Shown here: piece by piece, positions 35,412 to 43,046 of the stretch
Numbering within the stretch: the first letter of the stretch is position 1
Layout of the letters: each line of letters starts with the position of its first letter
Position numbers and translations under genes: made by a program
From: Rhodocyclales bacterium
GTDB taxonomy: Bacteria > Pseudomonadota > Gammaproteobacteria > Burkholderiales > Rhodocyclaceae
Reading direction: 5' to 3'
DNA: 64,000 nucleotides
Assembly (NCBI GenBank): GCA_016214145.1
Contig: JACRPA010000002.1
Location: 620,001-684,000, forward strand
Notes under the pieces: model-generated
What the model was told of the DNA's origin: nothing
The model's input: only the letters and a program-made list of their open reading frames with translations
The model's database searches: none

Positions 35412-38400
35412 CTAAGCGTACTCGAGCAGCAGGTCCTTGGCGTTCACCGCCTCGCCCGGCTTGACGTGGATGGCGGCGACGACGCCGTCGCGCTCGGCAT
35501 TGAGCATCGACTCCATCTTCATCGCCTCGATGGACACCAGCGGATCGCCCTTGGCCACCTTCTGGCCCGGCTGCGCCGCCACCGTCACCACCGTGCCGGG
35601 CATTGGCGCGCCGACATGCTTCGGATTGCCCTCCTCGGCGCGCGGGTGGCGCTTCAGGGCCGCCATGCCGGCCTTGGCGATGCGCGCCGTGCGCGGCTGG
35701 CCGTTCAGCTCGAAGGCCACCTTGACGTGGCCCTCCTCGTCCGGTCCCGCCGTACCCTGCAGACTGACTATCAGGGTCTTGCCGCGGTCGATCTCGACGG
35801 CGATCTCCTCGCGCTCGGAGAGGCCGTAGAAGAAGGCGGGCGTCGGCAGTATCGAGACATCGCCGTAGTGGCTGCGGTGCGCGGCGTAGTCCTTGAACAC
35901 CTTCGGATACATCAGGTAGGAGGCAAGGTCGGTGTCGCTCACCTTGCGGCCGACCGCCGCTTCGGCCTCGGCGCGCTTCGCCTCCAGGTCCACCGCCGGC
36001 AGGAACTCGCCGGCGCGGCCGGGCAGCGGCTTTTCGCCGCGCAGGACCTTCTTCTGCAACTCGGCCGGAAAACCGTCGGGCGGAAAACCCAGCTCGCCCT
36101 TCATGAGCGAGACCACCGACTCGGGGAAGGCGATCTCGCGCGCCGGATCGCGCACCTGCTCCGGCGTCAGGTCGTTGGCCACCATGAACAGCGCCATGTC
36201 GCCCACCACTTTCGAGGTCGGCGTCACCTTGACGATGTCGCCGAAGAGGAGGTTCACCTCGGCGTAGGCCTTCGACACCTCGGCCCAGCGGTGCGCCAGG
36301 CCCATGGCGCGGGCCTGCTCGCGCAGGTTGGTGTACTGGCCGCCCGGCATCTCGTGGCGGTAGACGTCGGCGGTGCCGGAGCGGATGTCCGCCTCGAAGG
36401 GCGCGTAGCTGCGGCGCACGCCCTCCCAGTAGAGCGAAATCGCCTGCATGGCGTCGAGGTCGACGCCGGGGTCGCGCGGCGAGCCTTGCAGCGCCGCGAC
36501 AATCGAGCCGAGGTTGGGCTGCGAAGTGAGTCCGCTCATCGCATCGAGCGCGCCATCGACCGCATCGACGCCCGCCTCGACGGCGGCCAGCACGCTGGCG
36601 GCGGCGATGCCGCTGGTGTCGTGGGTGTGGAAGTGGATGGGCAGGCCGACCTCCTGCTTGAGCGCATGGATCAGCTCGCGCGCCGCGCGCGGCCGGCACA
36701 CGCCGGCCATGTCCTTGATGCCGAGGATGTGGGCGCCGGCCTTCTCCAGTTGCTTCGCCAGATCGACGTAGTACTTCAGGTTGTACTTCGGCCGCGCCGG
36801 ATCGAACAGGTCGCCGGTGTAGCAGATGGCCGCCTCGCACAGCGCGCCGCTCTCGCGCACGGCGTCCATCGCCACGCGCATGTTGTCCACCCAGTTGAGC
36901 GAGTCGAAGACGCGGAAGACGTCCACGCCCTCCTTCGCCGCCTGCTGCACGAAATGGCGCACCACGTTGTCCGAATAGTTGGTGTAGCCGACCGCGTTGG
37001 AAGCGCGCAGCAGCATCTGGAACAGCACGTTGGGGATCGCTGAGCGCAAAGCCGACAGCCGCTCCCACGGGTCTTCCTTGAGGAAGCGCAGCGCCACGTC
37101 GAAGGTCGCCCCGCCCCAGCACTCCAGCGAGAACAGCTCCGGCAGCATGCGCGCGTAGTGCGGCGCGATTTCCAGCATGTCGTGCGTGCGCATGCGCGTG
37201 GCGAAAAGCGACTGGTGGGCGTCGCGCAGCGTCGTGTCGGTGAGCAGCACGCGCTGCTGGCCCTTCATCCATTCGGCGAACTTCTCTGCGCCCATTTCCT
37301 TCAGGCGGTCGCGCGTGCCCGGCGGCGGCGCCTGCAGCAGGTCGCAGCGCGGCTTGATCGGCTTGGCCAGCGGCAGGTGCGGCAGCGCCCTACCCTTCAT
37401 CTCCGGGTTGCCGTTCACCGCCACCTCGCCGAGGAACTTCAGCAGCTTCGAGCCGCGGTCGCGCCGGCGCTGGAAGGTGAACAGTTCCGGCGTGGTGTCG
37501 ATGAAGCGCGTGGTGCACTCGCCGGAGCGGAACAGCGGGTGGTCGATGACGTTCTCGAGGAACTGCAGGTTGCTGGCCACGCCGCGGATGCGGAACTCGC
37601 GCAGCGCGCGATCCATGCGGGCGATGGCTTCGTCCGGCGTGTGGCCCCAGGCCGTCACCTTCACCAGCAGGGAATCGTAGTACGGCGTGATCACCGCGCC
37701 GCCGTAGGCCGTGCCGCCGTCGAGGCGCAGGCCGAAGCCGGCCGCGCTGCGGTACACGCTGATGCGGCCGTAGTCGGGCGTGAAGCCGTTCTCCGGGTCC
37801 TCGCTGGTGACGCGGCACTGCAGGGCATGGCCGTGCAGGCGGATGTCTTCCTGGCGCGGCACGAAGGCATCGGCGTCGCCGATCTTCGCGCCTTCGGAGA
37901 TGCGGATCTGCGCCTTGACGATGTCGACGCCGGTCACCTCCTCGGTGACGGTGTGCTCGACCTGGATGCGCGGGTTCACCTCGATGAAGTAGAAGGCATC
38001 GGTGTCGGCGTCCATGAGGAATTCCACCGTGCCGGCGTGGGTGTAGTTCGCGGCGCGGGCAAGCTTGAGGGCGGCATCGCACAGCTCGGCGCGACGCGAC
38101 TCGGCGAGGTAGGGCGCCGGCGCGCGCTCCACCACCTTCTGATTGCGCCGCTGCACCGAGCAGTCGCGCTCGTAGGCATGCACCAGGTTGCCGTGGGTGT
38201 CGCCGATCACCTGCACCTCGACGTGGCGCGCGCGGCGCACCAGCTTTTCCAGATACACCTCGTCGTTGCCGAAGGCGGCTGCGGCCTCCCGCCGCGCCAC
38301 CTCCATCGCCGGGCCGAGGTCGGCCTCCGTCTCGACCACGCGCATGCCGCGCCCGCCGCCGCCCCAGCTCGCCTTGAGCATGAACGGATAGCCGACCGCA

Positions 38401-38855
38401 GCGGCCAGCTTCTTCGCCCCGGCGAGGTCGTGCGGCAGCGCCCCGGTCGCCGGCACCACCGGCACGCCGGCCTTCTGGGCGAGTTCGCGCGCCGCCACCT
38501 TGTTGCCCAGGGTGCGCATCACCTCCGGCTTCGGCCCGATGAAGACGATGCCGGCCGCGGCGCAGGCCTCGGCGAAAGCCGGATTCTCGGAGAGGAAGCC
38601 GTAGCCCGGGTGGATGGCGTCGACATGCGCTTCCTTCGCCACGCGGAGGATGTCGTCGATGTCGAGGTAGGCCTGGATCGGCTTCTTGCCGGCGCCGACG
38701 AGATAGGACTCATCCGCCTTGAAGCGGTGCAGCGCGAAGCGGTCCTCGTTGGAATAGACGGCCACCGTGCGGATACCCATTTCGGACGCCGCGCGCATGA
38801 CGCGGATGGCGATTTCGCTTCGGTTGGCGACGAGGAGGCTGCGGATTTTCTTCAT
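35412..38855 (-). CDS. pyc: Pyruvate carboxylase (single-chain)
   Basis: The product is 1147 residues. The biotin carboxylase half (1-450) has LLVANRSEIAIRVMRAA, the ATP-grasp loop KASWGGGGRGMRVV and EVNPRIQVEHTVTEE. The carboxyltransferase (about 530-800) has TDTTLRDAHQSLFATRMRT and ECWGGATFDVALRFL. The biotin carrier ends with IEAMKMESMLNA, where Lys1113 is biotinylated. It makes oxaloacetate from pyruvate and bicarbonate, feeding the TCA genes of this window. Its biotin could come from the bio genes at 46-50 kb. A GTG at 38870 would add five residues; ATG 38855 is chosen by family alignment. A terminator-like hairpin lies just upstream. Confidence 0.96.
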   Translation of the reverse strand: MKKIRSLLVANRSEIAIRVMRAASEMGIRTVAVYSNEDRFALHRFKADESYLVGAGKKPIQAYLDIDDILRVAKEAHVDAIHPGYGFLSENPAFAEACAAAGIVFIGPKPEVMRTLGNKVAARELAQKAGVPVVPATGALPHDLAGAKKLAAAVGYPFMLKASWGGGGRGMRVVETEADLGPAMEVARREAAAAFGNDEVYLEKLVRRARHVEVQVIGDTHGNLVHAYERDCSVQRRNQKVVERAPAPYLAESRRAELCDAALKLARAANYTHAGTVEFLMDADTDAFYFIEVNPRIQVEHTVTEEVTGVDIVKAQIRISEGAKIGDADAFVPRQEDIRLHGHALQCRVTSEDPENGFTPDYGRISVYRSAAGFGLRLDGGTAYGGAVITPYYDSLLVKVTAWGHTPDEAIARMDRALREFRIRGVASNLQFLENVIDHPLFRSGECTTRFIDTTPELFTFQRRRDRGSKLLKFLGEVAVNGNPEMKGRALPHLPLAKPIKPRCDLLQAPPPGTRDRLKEMGAEKFAEWMKGQQRVLLTDTTLRDAHQSLFATRMRTHDMLEIAPHYARMLPELFSLECWGGATFDVALRFLKEDPWERLSALRSAIPNVLFQMLLRASNAVGYTNYSDNVVRHFVQQAAKEGVDVFRVFDSLNWVDNMRVAMDAVRESGALCEAAICYTGDLFDPARPKYNLKYYVDLAKQLEKAGAHILGIKDMAGVCRPRAARELIHALKQEVGLPIHFHTHDTSGIAAASVLAAVEAGVDAVDGALDAMSGLTSQPNLGSIVAALQGSPRDPGVDLDAMQAISLYWEGVRRSYAPFEADIRSGTADVYRHEMPGGQYTNLREQARAMGLAHRWAEVSKAYAEVNLLFGDIVKVTPTSKVVGDMALFMVANDLTPEQVRDPAREIAFPESVVSLMKGELGFPPDGFPAELQKKVLRGEKPLPGRAGEFLPAVDLEAKRAEAEAAVGRKVSDTDLASYLMYPKVFKDYAAHRSHYGDVSILPTPAFFYGLSEREEIAVEIDRGKTLIVSLQGTAGPDEEGHVKVAFELNGQPRTARIAKAGMAALKRHPRAEEGNPKHVGAPMPGTVVTVAAQPGQKVAKGDPLVSIEAMKMESMLNAERDGVVAAIHVKPGEAVNAKDLLLEYA

Positions 38856-38868
38856 GGCGGCTGAACAC

Positions 38869-38890
38869 AAAAAACGGGCCGGCGGCCCGT
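38869..38890 (-). terminator. Terminator-like hairpin in the pyc leader
   Basis: On the minus strand ACGGGCC-GCC-GGCCCGT is followed by TTTTTT and, 13 bases later, by the pyc ATG. It lies downstream of any promoter I can propose (TACACT -10 candidate at 38897-38902). It could attenuate pyc, or act as a 5' stabilising hairpin. Confidence 0.5.
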
Positions 38891-38963
38891 ACTCGACGAA
38901 GTGTAGCCCGGCAAGGCACGCCGCAGCATTTAGGGTTTTTATGTATTCCCAAAGGTGGGCTTA

Positions 38964-38995
38964 CCCGTCATTCCCGCGAAAGCGGGAATGACGGG
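38964..38995. repeat. GTCATTCCCGCGAAAGCGGGAATGAC unit
   Basis: A perfect palindrome CCCGTCATTCCCGCG with its inverse around AA, 32 bp. It abuts the stop of the pyruvyltransferase-like gene. Same family as 34397-34470. Confidence 0.88.
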
Positions 38996-40153
38996 CTATA
39001 GCAACGCAGCCGATTCTCTGAAGGCCGAACGGTATGCCGCAACCACATCCAGCCCGGCCCAGGTGTCGCGGTAAGCCGCCACCTTCTCCCCCACCGGCAC
39101 GATGCCGTCGATCACCGGCACGCCGAAAGCCTCCGCCACGATGCGGCCGTGCAGGCTGCTGCCACAGAAGCCTGCACTCGCCGCAATCAGGGCGCAGATG
39201 TCCCGGATGTCGAGGGACTCAAAAACCCTTGTGGGAGCGGCGTCTACGCCGCGATAAATCGCCGCCGCCCGCCGATACACGTCGAGATCGTCGTGCCAGG
39301 GCGCCGCCCCGGCACGGAAGAAGACGATGCCCCTGCCCGCCGCCTGCCGGGCCAGCCCGCCGGCAATGCGCGACAGCGTTGCGTCGTCGCCCAGCGAGGC
39401 GGCGAACTGCACGGCGAGCCAGCCCTGCGGGAAGGCCGCACGCACTGCGGCGACCTCGCCGCCCTCGGCCCGCGTGCGGATGCGGCCGCCGAAGAGTTCC
39501 GCCGTCATCACCGCCGGATCGGGCATGAGCGCGGCCGAAATGCCGGCGGCAGCAAGATGCGCCTGCGTCGCGCGGTCGCGCACGCCAACCCAGTCCGCCT
39601 CGCGCAGCTTCGCCATCACCTCGCCGCGCAGGGCCGCGTCGCGCCGGGCGAGGTCGATGCCGCCGACGCCGTTGAAGATCACCTCGCCGTACTGCGGAGA
39701 CTGACTTTTAGTTTCATCATAACGCCCGCTTCGCGGGCATGAGCCTCCACTGAAACGCAGAAGCGTTTTGCCCAGGCAGTACGGCGCGCAATCGTCCCGT
39801 CCGAGAAAACGCCGCGCCCAGTCGAAGCGCTGCGGCGTGCCATCGTATTGAGCGATCACCGCCGGCACCTCTTCCTCCGGCAGCAGCATCACCGCCGCCT
39901 CCCAGGCGTCGCACGTCAGCAGTTCCCCGCCGGCGTGGATAACCGGCGCGCCGGGCAATTCCCGCAACAGCTCGCCGATGGCCCGCACGCGGTGGCCGCC
40001 GAACGGCGTCAGGTCACGCTCCGCCAGCCCGGCGACGACGACTTCGCGCGGCGCCAGCAGCGCCGCCGCGATGTGCGGAAACAGCAGGTCGCCGAGGTTG
40101 TGTCGGTCACAGGCGCCGAAGAGGAACAGCGGCGCGGGCTCCGAATGTGCCAC
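38996..40153 (-). CDS. Polysaccharide pyruvyl transferase family protein, with in-frame palindromic insertions
   Basis: The product is 385 residues. It starts MAHSEPAPLFLFGACDRHNLGDLLFPHI, where the N-L-GD pattern is typical of the CsaB/WcaK pyruvyl transferase family. Later parts include IFNGVGGIDLARRDAALRGEVM, VGVRDRATQAHLAAAG, LMPDPAVM and FCGSSLHGRIVAEAFGVP, the conserved SLHG motif. Between APYCLG and PQYGEV, about 29-34 residues (LLRFSGGSCPRSGRYDETKS region) derive from a repeat element (39685-39786). RGVDAAPTRVFESL derives from a REP half-copy (39228-39256). The frame remains open through both. Whether the protein is still active is unclear. Family members transfer pyruvyl groups to surface glycans. 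Confidence 0.8.
   Translation of the reverse strand: MAHSEPAPLFLFGACDRHNLGDLLFPHIAAALLAPREVVVAGLAERDLTPFGGHRVRAIGELLRELPGAPVIHAGGELLTCDAWEAAVMLLPEEEVPAVIAQYDGTPQRFDWARRFLGRDDCAPYCLGKTLLRFSGGSCPRSGRYDETKSQSPQYGEVIFNGVGGIDLARRDAALRGEVMAKLREADWVGVRDRATQAHLAAAGISAALMPDPAVMTAELFGGRIRTRAEGGEVAAVRAAFPQGWLAVQFAASLGDDATLSRIAGGLARQAAGRGIVFFRAGAAPWHDDLDVYRRAAAIYRGVDAAPTRVFESLDIRDICALIAASAGFCGSSLHGRIVAEAFGVPVIDGIVPVGEKVAAYRDTWAGLDVVAAYRSAFRESAALL
39228..39256. repeat. REP half-copy inside pyruvyltransferase-like gene
   Basis: TTGTGGGAGCGGCGTCTACG CCGCGATAA. It matches one arm of the TGTGGGAGCGGCC repeat at 45412-45490. It is translated in frame on the minus strand. Confidence 0.6.
39685..39786. repeat. 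Complete 102-bp palindromic element (copy E) inside a gene
   Basis: It is bounded by perfect 11-bp inverted termini CGCCGTACTGC and GCAGTACGGCG. Inside are the 25-bp module (39685-39709), a CGCCCGCTTCGCGGGC hairpin (about 39723-39738) and an AAACGC/GCGTTT hairpin (about 39753-39768). The 102-bp length is a multiple of three, so the host reading frame is kept. It is homologous to 24109-24190. Confidence 0.8.
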
Positions 40154-40160
40154 GGGAAAT

Positions 40161-40595
40161 TCAGCGGGAAGCGAATTCGGGAAGGCTGATGCCGATCAGT
40201 TTCGCGGCCCGATTGAGGCGCTCGTCGAAACAGGCGAACACCAGCCGTTCACCGACGGCGTCGCGCAGGCGATCCGCCGCGGCCAGATGCACGCTGTCGT
40301 AGCCGCGCAGGCCGAAGCCTTCCGCCAGTTCGGCGGCCCGCTCCAGGAGCGCCTCATCGAACTGAACCTGGCTGATATTGCGCCAGTCCTTGATGAAGCG
40401 GGCAACGGCCTGGCTGCGCGCCTGCGCCGTAATGCGCTCCAGTCGCTCCGCCGCCGCCAGCGCCGCCCGCACCTCGACGTAGCCGACCTGGTGGCACAGC
40501 CATTGCGGCGACTTGCGCGCCAGCGCCATCACGTCCGCCGAATGCGTCTCGCGGACATAGAGCTTCACCAGCGCCGAACTATCGAGATACAGCAC
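40161..40595 (-). CDS. PIN-domain ribonuclease toxin (VapC-type)
   Basis: The product is 144 residues. It starts MLYLDSSALVKLYVRE with the first catalytic Asp5. Further acidic residues appear in YVEVRAALAAAE, GYDSVHLAAADRL and FACFDERLNRAA, the usual PIN-domain metal site. It overlaps the upstream antitoxin frame by 17 bp, a tight toxin-antitoxin arrangement. VapC toxins cleave tRNA or rRNA when freed from antitoxin. The gene ends 7 bp before the pyruvyltransferase-like gene start on the same strand. Confidence 0.88.
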   Translation of the reverse strand: MLYLDSSALVKLYVRETHSADVMALARKSPQWLCHQVGYVEVRAALAAAERLERITAQARSQAVARFIKDWRNISQVQFDEALLERAAELAEGFGLRGYDSVHLAAADRLRDAVGERLVFACFDERLNRAAKLIGISLPEFASR

Positions 40596-40851
40596 GCTCG
40601 CGCTCCGCCACGATCAGCTCCGCAACAGAGCCCTTCGTCGCCGGCAGGTCGGACACGCGCGCCGGCACGGCCGGCCGCCCCTTTGCCCACACCACGCCGC
40701 CGATGGCGGGGAGCCCTTCCGGCGCTGCCAAAGCGGGCTGCACCGTCGCCACGGCTTTGCCGTGCGACGTCACCACCAGCTTCTCGCCCCGGCCGACGAG
40801 GCGCAGGTACTCGGACAGGCGGTTCTTGAAATCGCGGATCGAGACGTCCAT
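40579..40851 (-). CDS. Phd/YefM-type antitoxin
   Basis: The product is 90 residues from ATG 40851, which has GGAGGA about eight bases upstream. MDVSIRDFKNRLSEYLRLVGRGEKLVVTSHG is a typical Phd-fold DNA-binding N-terminus (VSIRDFK, then GE-hydrophobic-hydrophobic-VT). The C-terminal tail after GGVVWAKGRP is probably the toxin-neutralising segment. It precedes and overlaps the VapC-type gene. Autorepression at the upstream promoter is likely: the direct repeats GCCGCAATT and GCCACAATT flank the -10 region. Confidence 0.85.
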   Translation of the reverse strand: MDVSIRDFKNRLSEYLRLVGRGEKLVVTSHGKAVATVQPALAAPEGLPAIGGVVWAKGRPAVPARVSDLPATKGSVAELIVAERERAVSR

Positions 40852-40879
40852 GGCCATTTCCTCCAACAATTGTGGCCAC

Positions 40880-40908
40880 ATTTTATACGAATTGCGGCTA
40901 CACGACAA
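40880..40908 (-). promoter_or_regulatory. Promoter and candidate operator of the Phd/VapC module
   Basis: On the minus strand TTGTCG (complement of 40903-40908), a 17-bp spacer and TAAAAT (complement of 40880-40885). Near-identical half-sites GCCGCAATT and GCCACAATT lie on either side of the -10, as expected for an antitoxin operator. Confidence 0.5.
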
Positions 40909-40926
40909 ACCCGGCAGGGCCGGGAA

Positions 40927-41043
40927 CTATCGCTTGGTCCGGCGTTTCGCCGGCGAGGCGGGCAGCAGGCTGGTGGTTTGACGGTAGAGATCGAAGAGGG
41001 AGGCGGCGGCGCGTTCCTCGATTTCGTTGCGCGAGAGGGGCAT
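40927..41043 (-). pseudogene. Short ORF, possible remnant of a restriction-modification gene
   Basis: 38 codons starting MPLSRNEIEERAAAS, reminiscent of the first residues of some large type II/ISP methyltransferases, then an unrelated basic tail. It begins 10 bp after the stop of the PIN gene at 41054. No ribosome site is visible. This is very tentative. Confidence 0.22.
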
Positions 41044-41053
41044 GGGGATCGGC

Positions 41054-41452
41054 TTATGGCGCGACCAGCACGAGGTCGGGGAAGGCGGCGCGGAAGCGGC
41101 GCGGATCGCGGGTCAGCAGCGGGACGTTCGCCACGCGGGCATGCGCGCCGATGAAGAAGTCGGGCAGCACGCCGCTGCGTTCGCCGCCACGCCTGCGGTA
41201 GGCCTGATGCGCCCGCGCCGCCAGGAAAAGGGCTTCGCGGGGAATCTCGCGGTATTCGATGCCGGCCTTGCCGAGGAGGCCGTCCAGCGCGGCGGGATCG
41301 TCGAAATCGGGCGACAGCTCGGCATAGACGACCGGATTGATGCAGACGGGGCCGCGCCGCCCCCATTCATCCAGGGTCGCCTGCGACCAGCCGCTCCAGA
41401 TTGGATCCTCCTCGATCACGTCGACCAGGACGCAGGTATCGACGAGGATCAT
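41054..41452 (-). CDS. PIN-domain ribonuclease toxin (VapC-type)
   Basis: The product is 132 residues from ATG 41452, overlapping the antitoxin stop by 4 bp; the frame upstream of this ATG overlaps the antitoxin gene out of frame. MILVDTCVLVDVIEEDP has the catalytic Asp5. PVVYAELSPDF, VLPDFFIGAHARVANVPLLTRDPRRF supply the other acidic residues typical of PIN nucleases. It is the second PIN toxin within 1.3 kb and has an antitoxin of a different fold, so cross-talk is not expected. Confidence 0.9.
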   Translation of the reverse strand: MILVDTCVLVDVIEEDPIWSGWSQATLDEWGRRGPVCINPVVYAELSPDFDDPAALDGLLGKAGIEYREIPREALFLAARAHQAYRRRGGERSGVLPDFFIGAHARVANVPLLTRDPRRFRAAFPDLVLVAP

Positions 41453-41733
41453 TTGATGTTCTTGAAACCGGGATCGTCCTTGTCCTCGTCGTAACCGCGG
41501 AGGAGGTTCATGTACTCGTCGGTGCTCATGCCCAGCCCCTTGCCGCTGCCGCGCAATGCGTCGAAGCGGCTCGGCTTCTTCTTCGATTTTCTCTCCGGCT
41601 TGACGGGACGAATGACGACCTGGCCGTCGGCCGTATAGCCGAAATCGACGAGGCTGCCCGGTTCCAGCCCGAGATAGTCGCGCAACTGCTTGGGGATGGT
41701 GACCTGCCCCTTGGTCGTCACGGTGGTGCTCAT
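41449..41733 (-). CDS. AbrB/MazE-type (SpoVT-AbrB) antitoxin
   Basis: The product is 94 residues. MSTTVTTKGQVTIPKQLRDYLGLEPGSLVDF is a canonical swapped-hairpin AbrB domain. The C-terminal half (KSKKKPSRFDALRGSGKGLGMSTDEYMNLLRGY) is the toxin-binding tail typical of VapB partners. AGGAG precedes the ATG. A perfect 11-bp inverted repeat lies 13 bp upstream of the start and is the likely autoregulatory operator. Confidence 0.9.
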   Translation of the reverse strand: MSTTVTTKGQVTIPKQLRDYLGLEPGSLVDFGYTADGQVVIRPVKPERKSKKKPSRFDALRGSGKGLGMSTDEYMNLLRGYDEDKDDPGFKNIK

Positions 41734-41745
41734 GGCCGGCTCCTA

Positions 41746-41778
41746 GTGGTATTACCGATGACAATATGGTAATACCAC
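41746..41778. promoter_or_regulatory. Operator: perfect inverted repeat upstream of AbrB-type antitoxin
   Basis: GTGGTATTACC (41746-41756) and GGTAATACCAC (41768-41778) with an 11-bp spacer. The arms are perfect and AT-centred, immediately upstream of the antitoxin ribosome site. This is a strong candidate for VapBC autorepression. Confidence 0.7.
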
Positions 41779-41882
41779 GGCCTGCACAAGGCAAGCGGGA
41801 CGCCCCCTGCAAGAGGACAGGGGGCGCGCTATTTCAGTAGAATAGTCCCGGGAAGGCTCCCGCATCGCCTGGCGATACCAAA

Positions 41883-43037
41883 TTGCAACTCGACATCCGC
41901 ACCCTCACCTTCACCCTGCTGCTGTTCGCGCTGGTCTTTGCCGTCGGCATGTACTTCGTGCAGCGCAGCCAGCCGGGAGTGCGCGGCCTGCGCTGGTGGG
42001 CGGCGGCGAACGCCGTCGGCGGCGTCGGCTTCATGCTGCTGTCGCTGCGCGGCGCCATCCCGGACTTCCTCTCCATCGTCGCCGCCAACAGCCTCCTGCT
42101 GGCGGCGCTGTTCTGCTTCCACGAGGGCCTCGCGCGCTTCCTCGACCGGCCGAACCGCATGCCCTGGCTCGGCCCGCTGCTGGTGACGATCCTCGCCCTG
42201 CTGCTGTTCCGCTACGCCTACATCCTGCCGAGCATCGCCACGCGCATCGTCGTGGTGACGCTGCTGACCTCCATACCGGCCGTGATGGCCGCCCGGCTGC
42301 TGATCCCGGACGTTCCGCCGAAGCTGCGCTCGTCCTACTGGTTCACCGCGTCGGCGTTTGTCCAGTTCGCCGTCTTCTCCCTCGGCCGCGCCGCCTTTAC
42401 CCTGGCGAGCCCCCCGGCCGACCTGATGAACGCCGGCCCGGTGCATACCCTTTACTTCCTGTCGATCTTCTTCCTGCTGGTGGTGGCCACCTTCGGCAGC
42501 GTCTGGATGACCACGGTGTTCCTCGCCGACAAACTGGAGCGCCAGGCGCGCACCGACCCGCTCACCGGCGCGATGAACCGGCTGGCGCTGACCGAGAACA
42601 TCGCGCGGGAGATCTCGCGCGCCCGCCGCGGCGACCGTCCGCTGTCGCTGCTGATGTTCGACCTGGACCACTTCAAGCAGCTCAACGACCGGCTCGGCCA
42701 CCAGGCCGGCGACGAGGCGCTCAGGGCGGTGTCCGGGCTGACGCATCACGAACTGCGCGCCAGCGACATCCTGGCGCGCTACGGCGGCGAGGAATTCGTC
42801 GCCGTCCTGCCCGACACCGACAAGGCGCGCGCCGTCGAAACGGCGGAGCGCCTGCGCCGGCGCCTCGAGGCGCTGAAGATCGCCAACGGCGACGGCACGG
42901 CGCTGACGGCGAGCTACGGCGTATCGACCTTCCCGCTCGACGGCACCGACCTGGAAAGCCTGATCGGCCGCGCCGACGCCATGCTCTACGCCGCCAAACA
43001 GGCCGGGCGCAATTGCGTCATGGCCGAATCGGCTTAA
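41883..43037 (+). CDS. Membrane diguanylate cyclase (GGDEF)
   Basis: The product is 384 residues with a TTG start. Six or so hydrophobic segments span about 5-210. A GGDEF domain follows from about 220 with ARTDPLTGAMNR, FDLDHFKQLNDRLGHQAGDEAL, the active GGEEF motif, and RASD five residues before it as an inhibitory I-site. It should synthesise c-di-GMP with product inhibition. The next gene (caspase-like) starts 9 bp after its stop, so the two are probably co-transcribed. An alternative start further downstream cannot be excluded because no strong ribosome site precedes the TTG. Confidence 0.9.
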   Translation: MQLDIRTLTFTLLLFALVFAVGMYFVQRSQPGVRGLRWWAAANAVGGVGFMLLSLRGAIPDFLSIVAANSLLLAALFCFHEGLARFLDRPNRMPWLGPLLVTILALLLFRYAYILPSIATRIVVVTLLTSIPAVMAARLLIPDVPPKLRSSYWFTASAFVQFAVFSLGRAAFTLASPPADLMNAGPVHTLYFLSIFFLLVVATFGSVWMTTVFLADKLERQARTDPLTGAMNRLALTENIAREISRARRGDRPLSLLMFDLDHFKQLNDRLGHQAGDEALRAVSGLTHHELRASDILARYGGEEFVAVLPDTDKARAVETAERLRRRLEALKIANGDGTALTASYGVSTFPLDGTDLESLIGRADAMLYAAKQAGRNCVMAESA

Positions 43038-43046
43038 GATTGCGCC

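Noticed and set aside
35746-35772. Weak similarity to the 25-bp module in pyc
   Set aside because: It needs a gap, and the encoded LIVSLQGTAGPDEEG is normal for pyruvate carboxylase.
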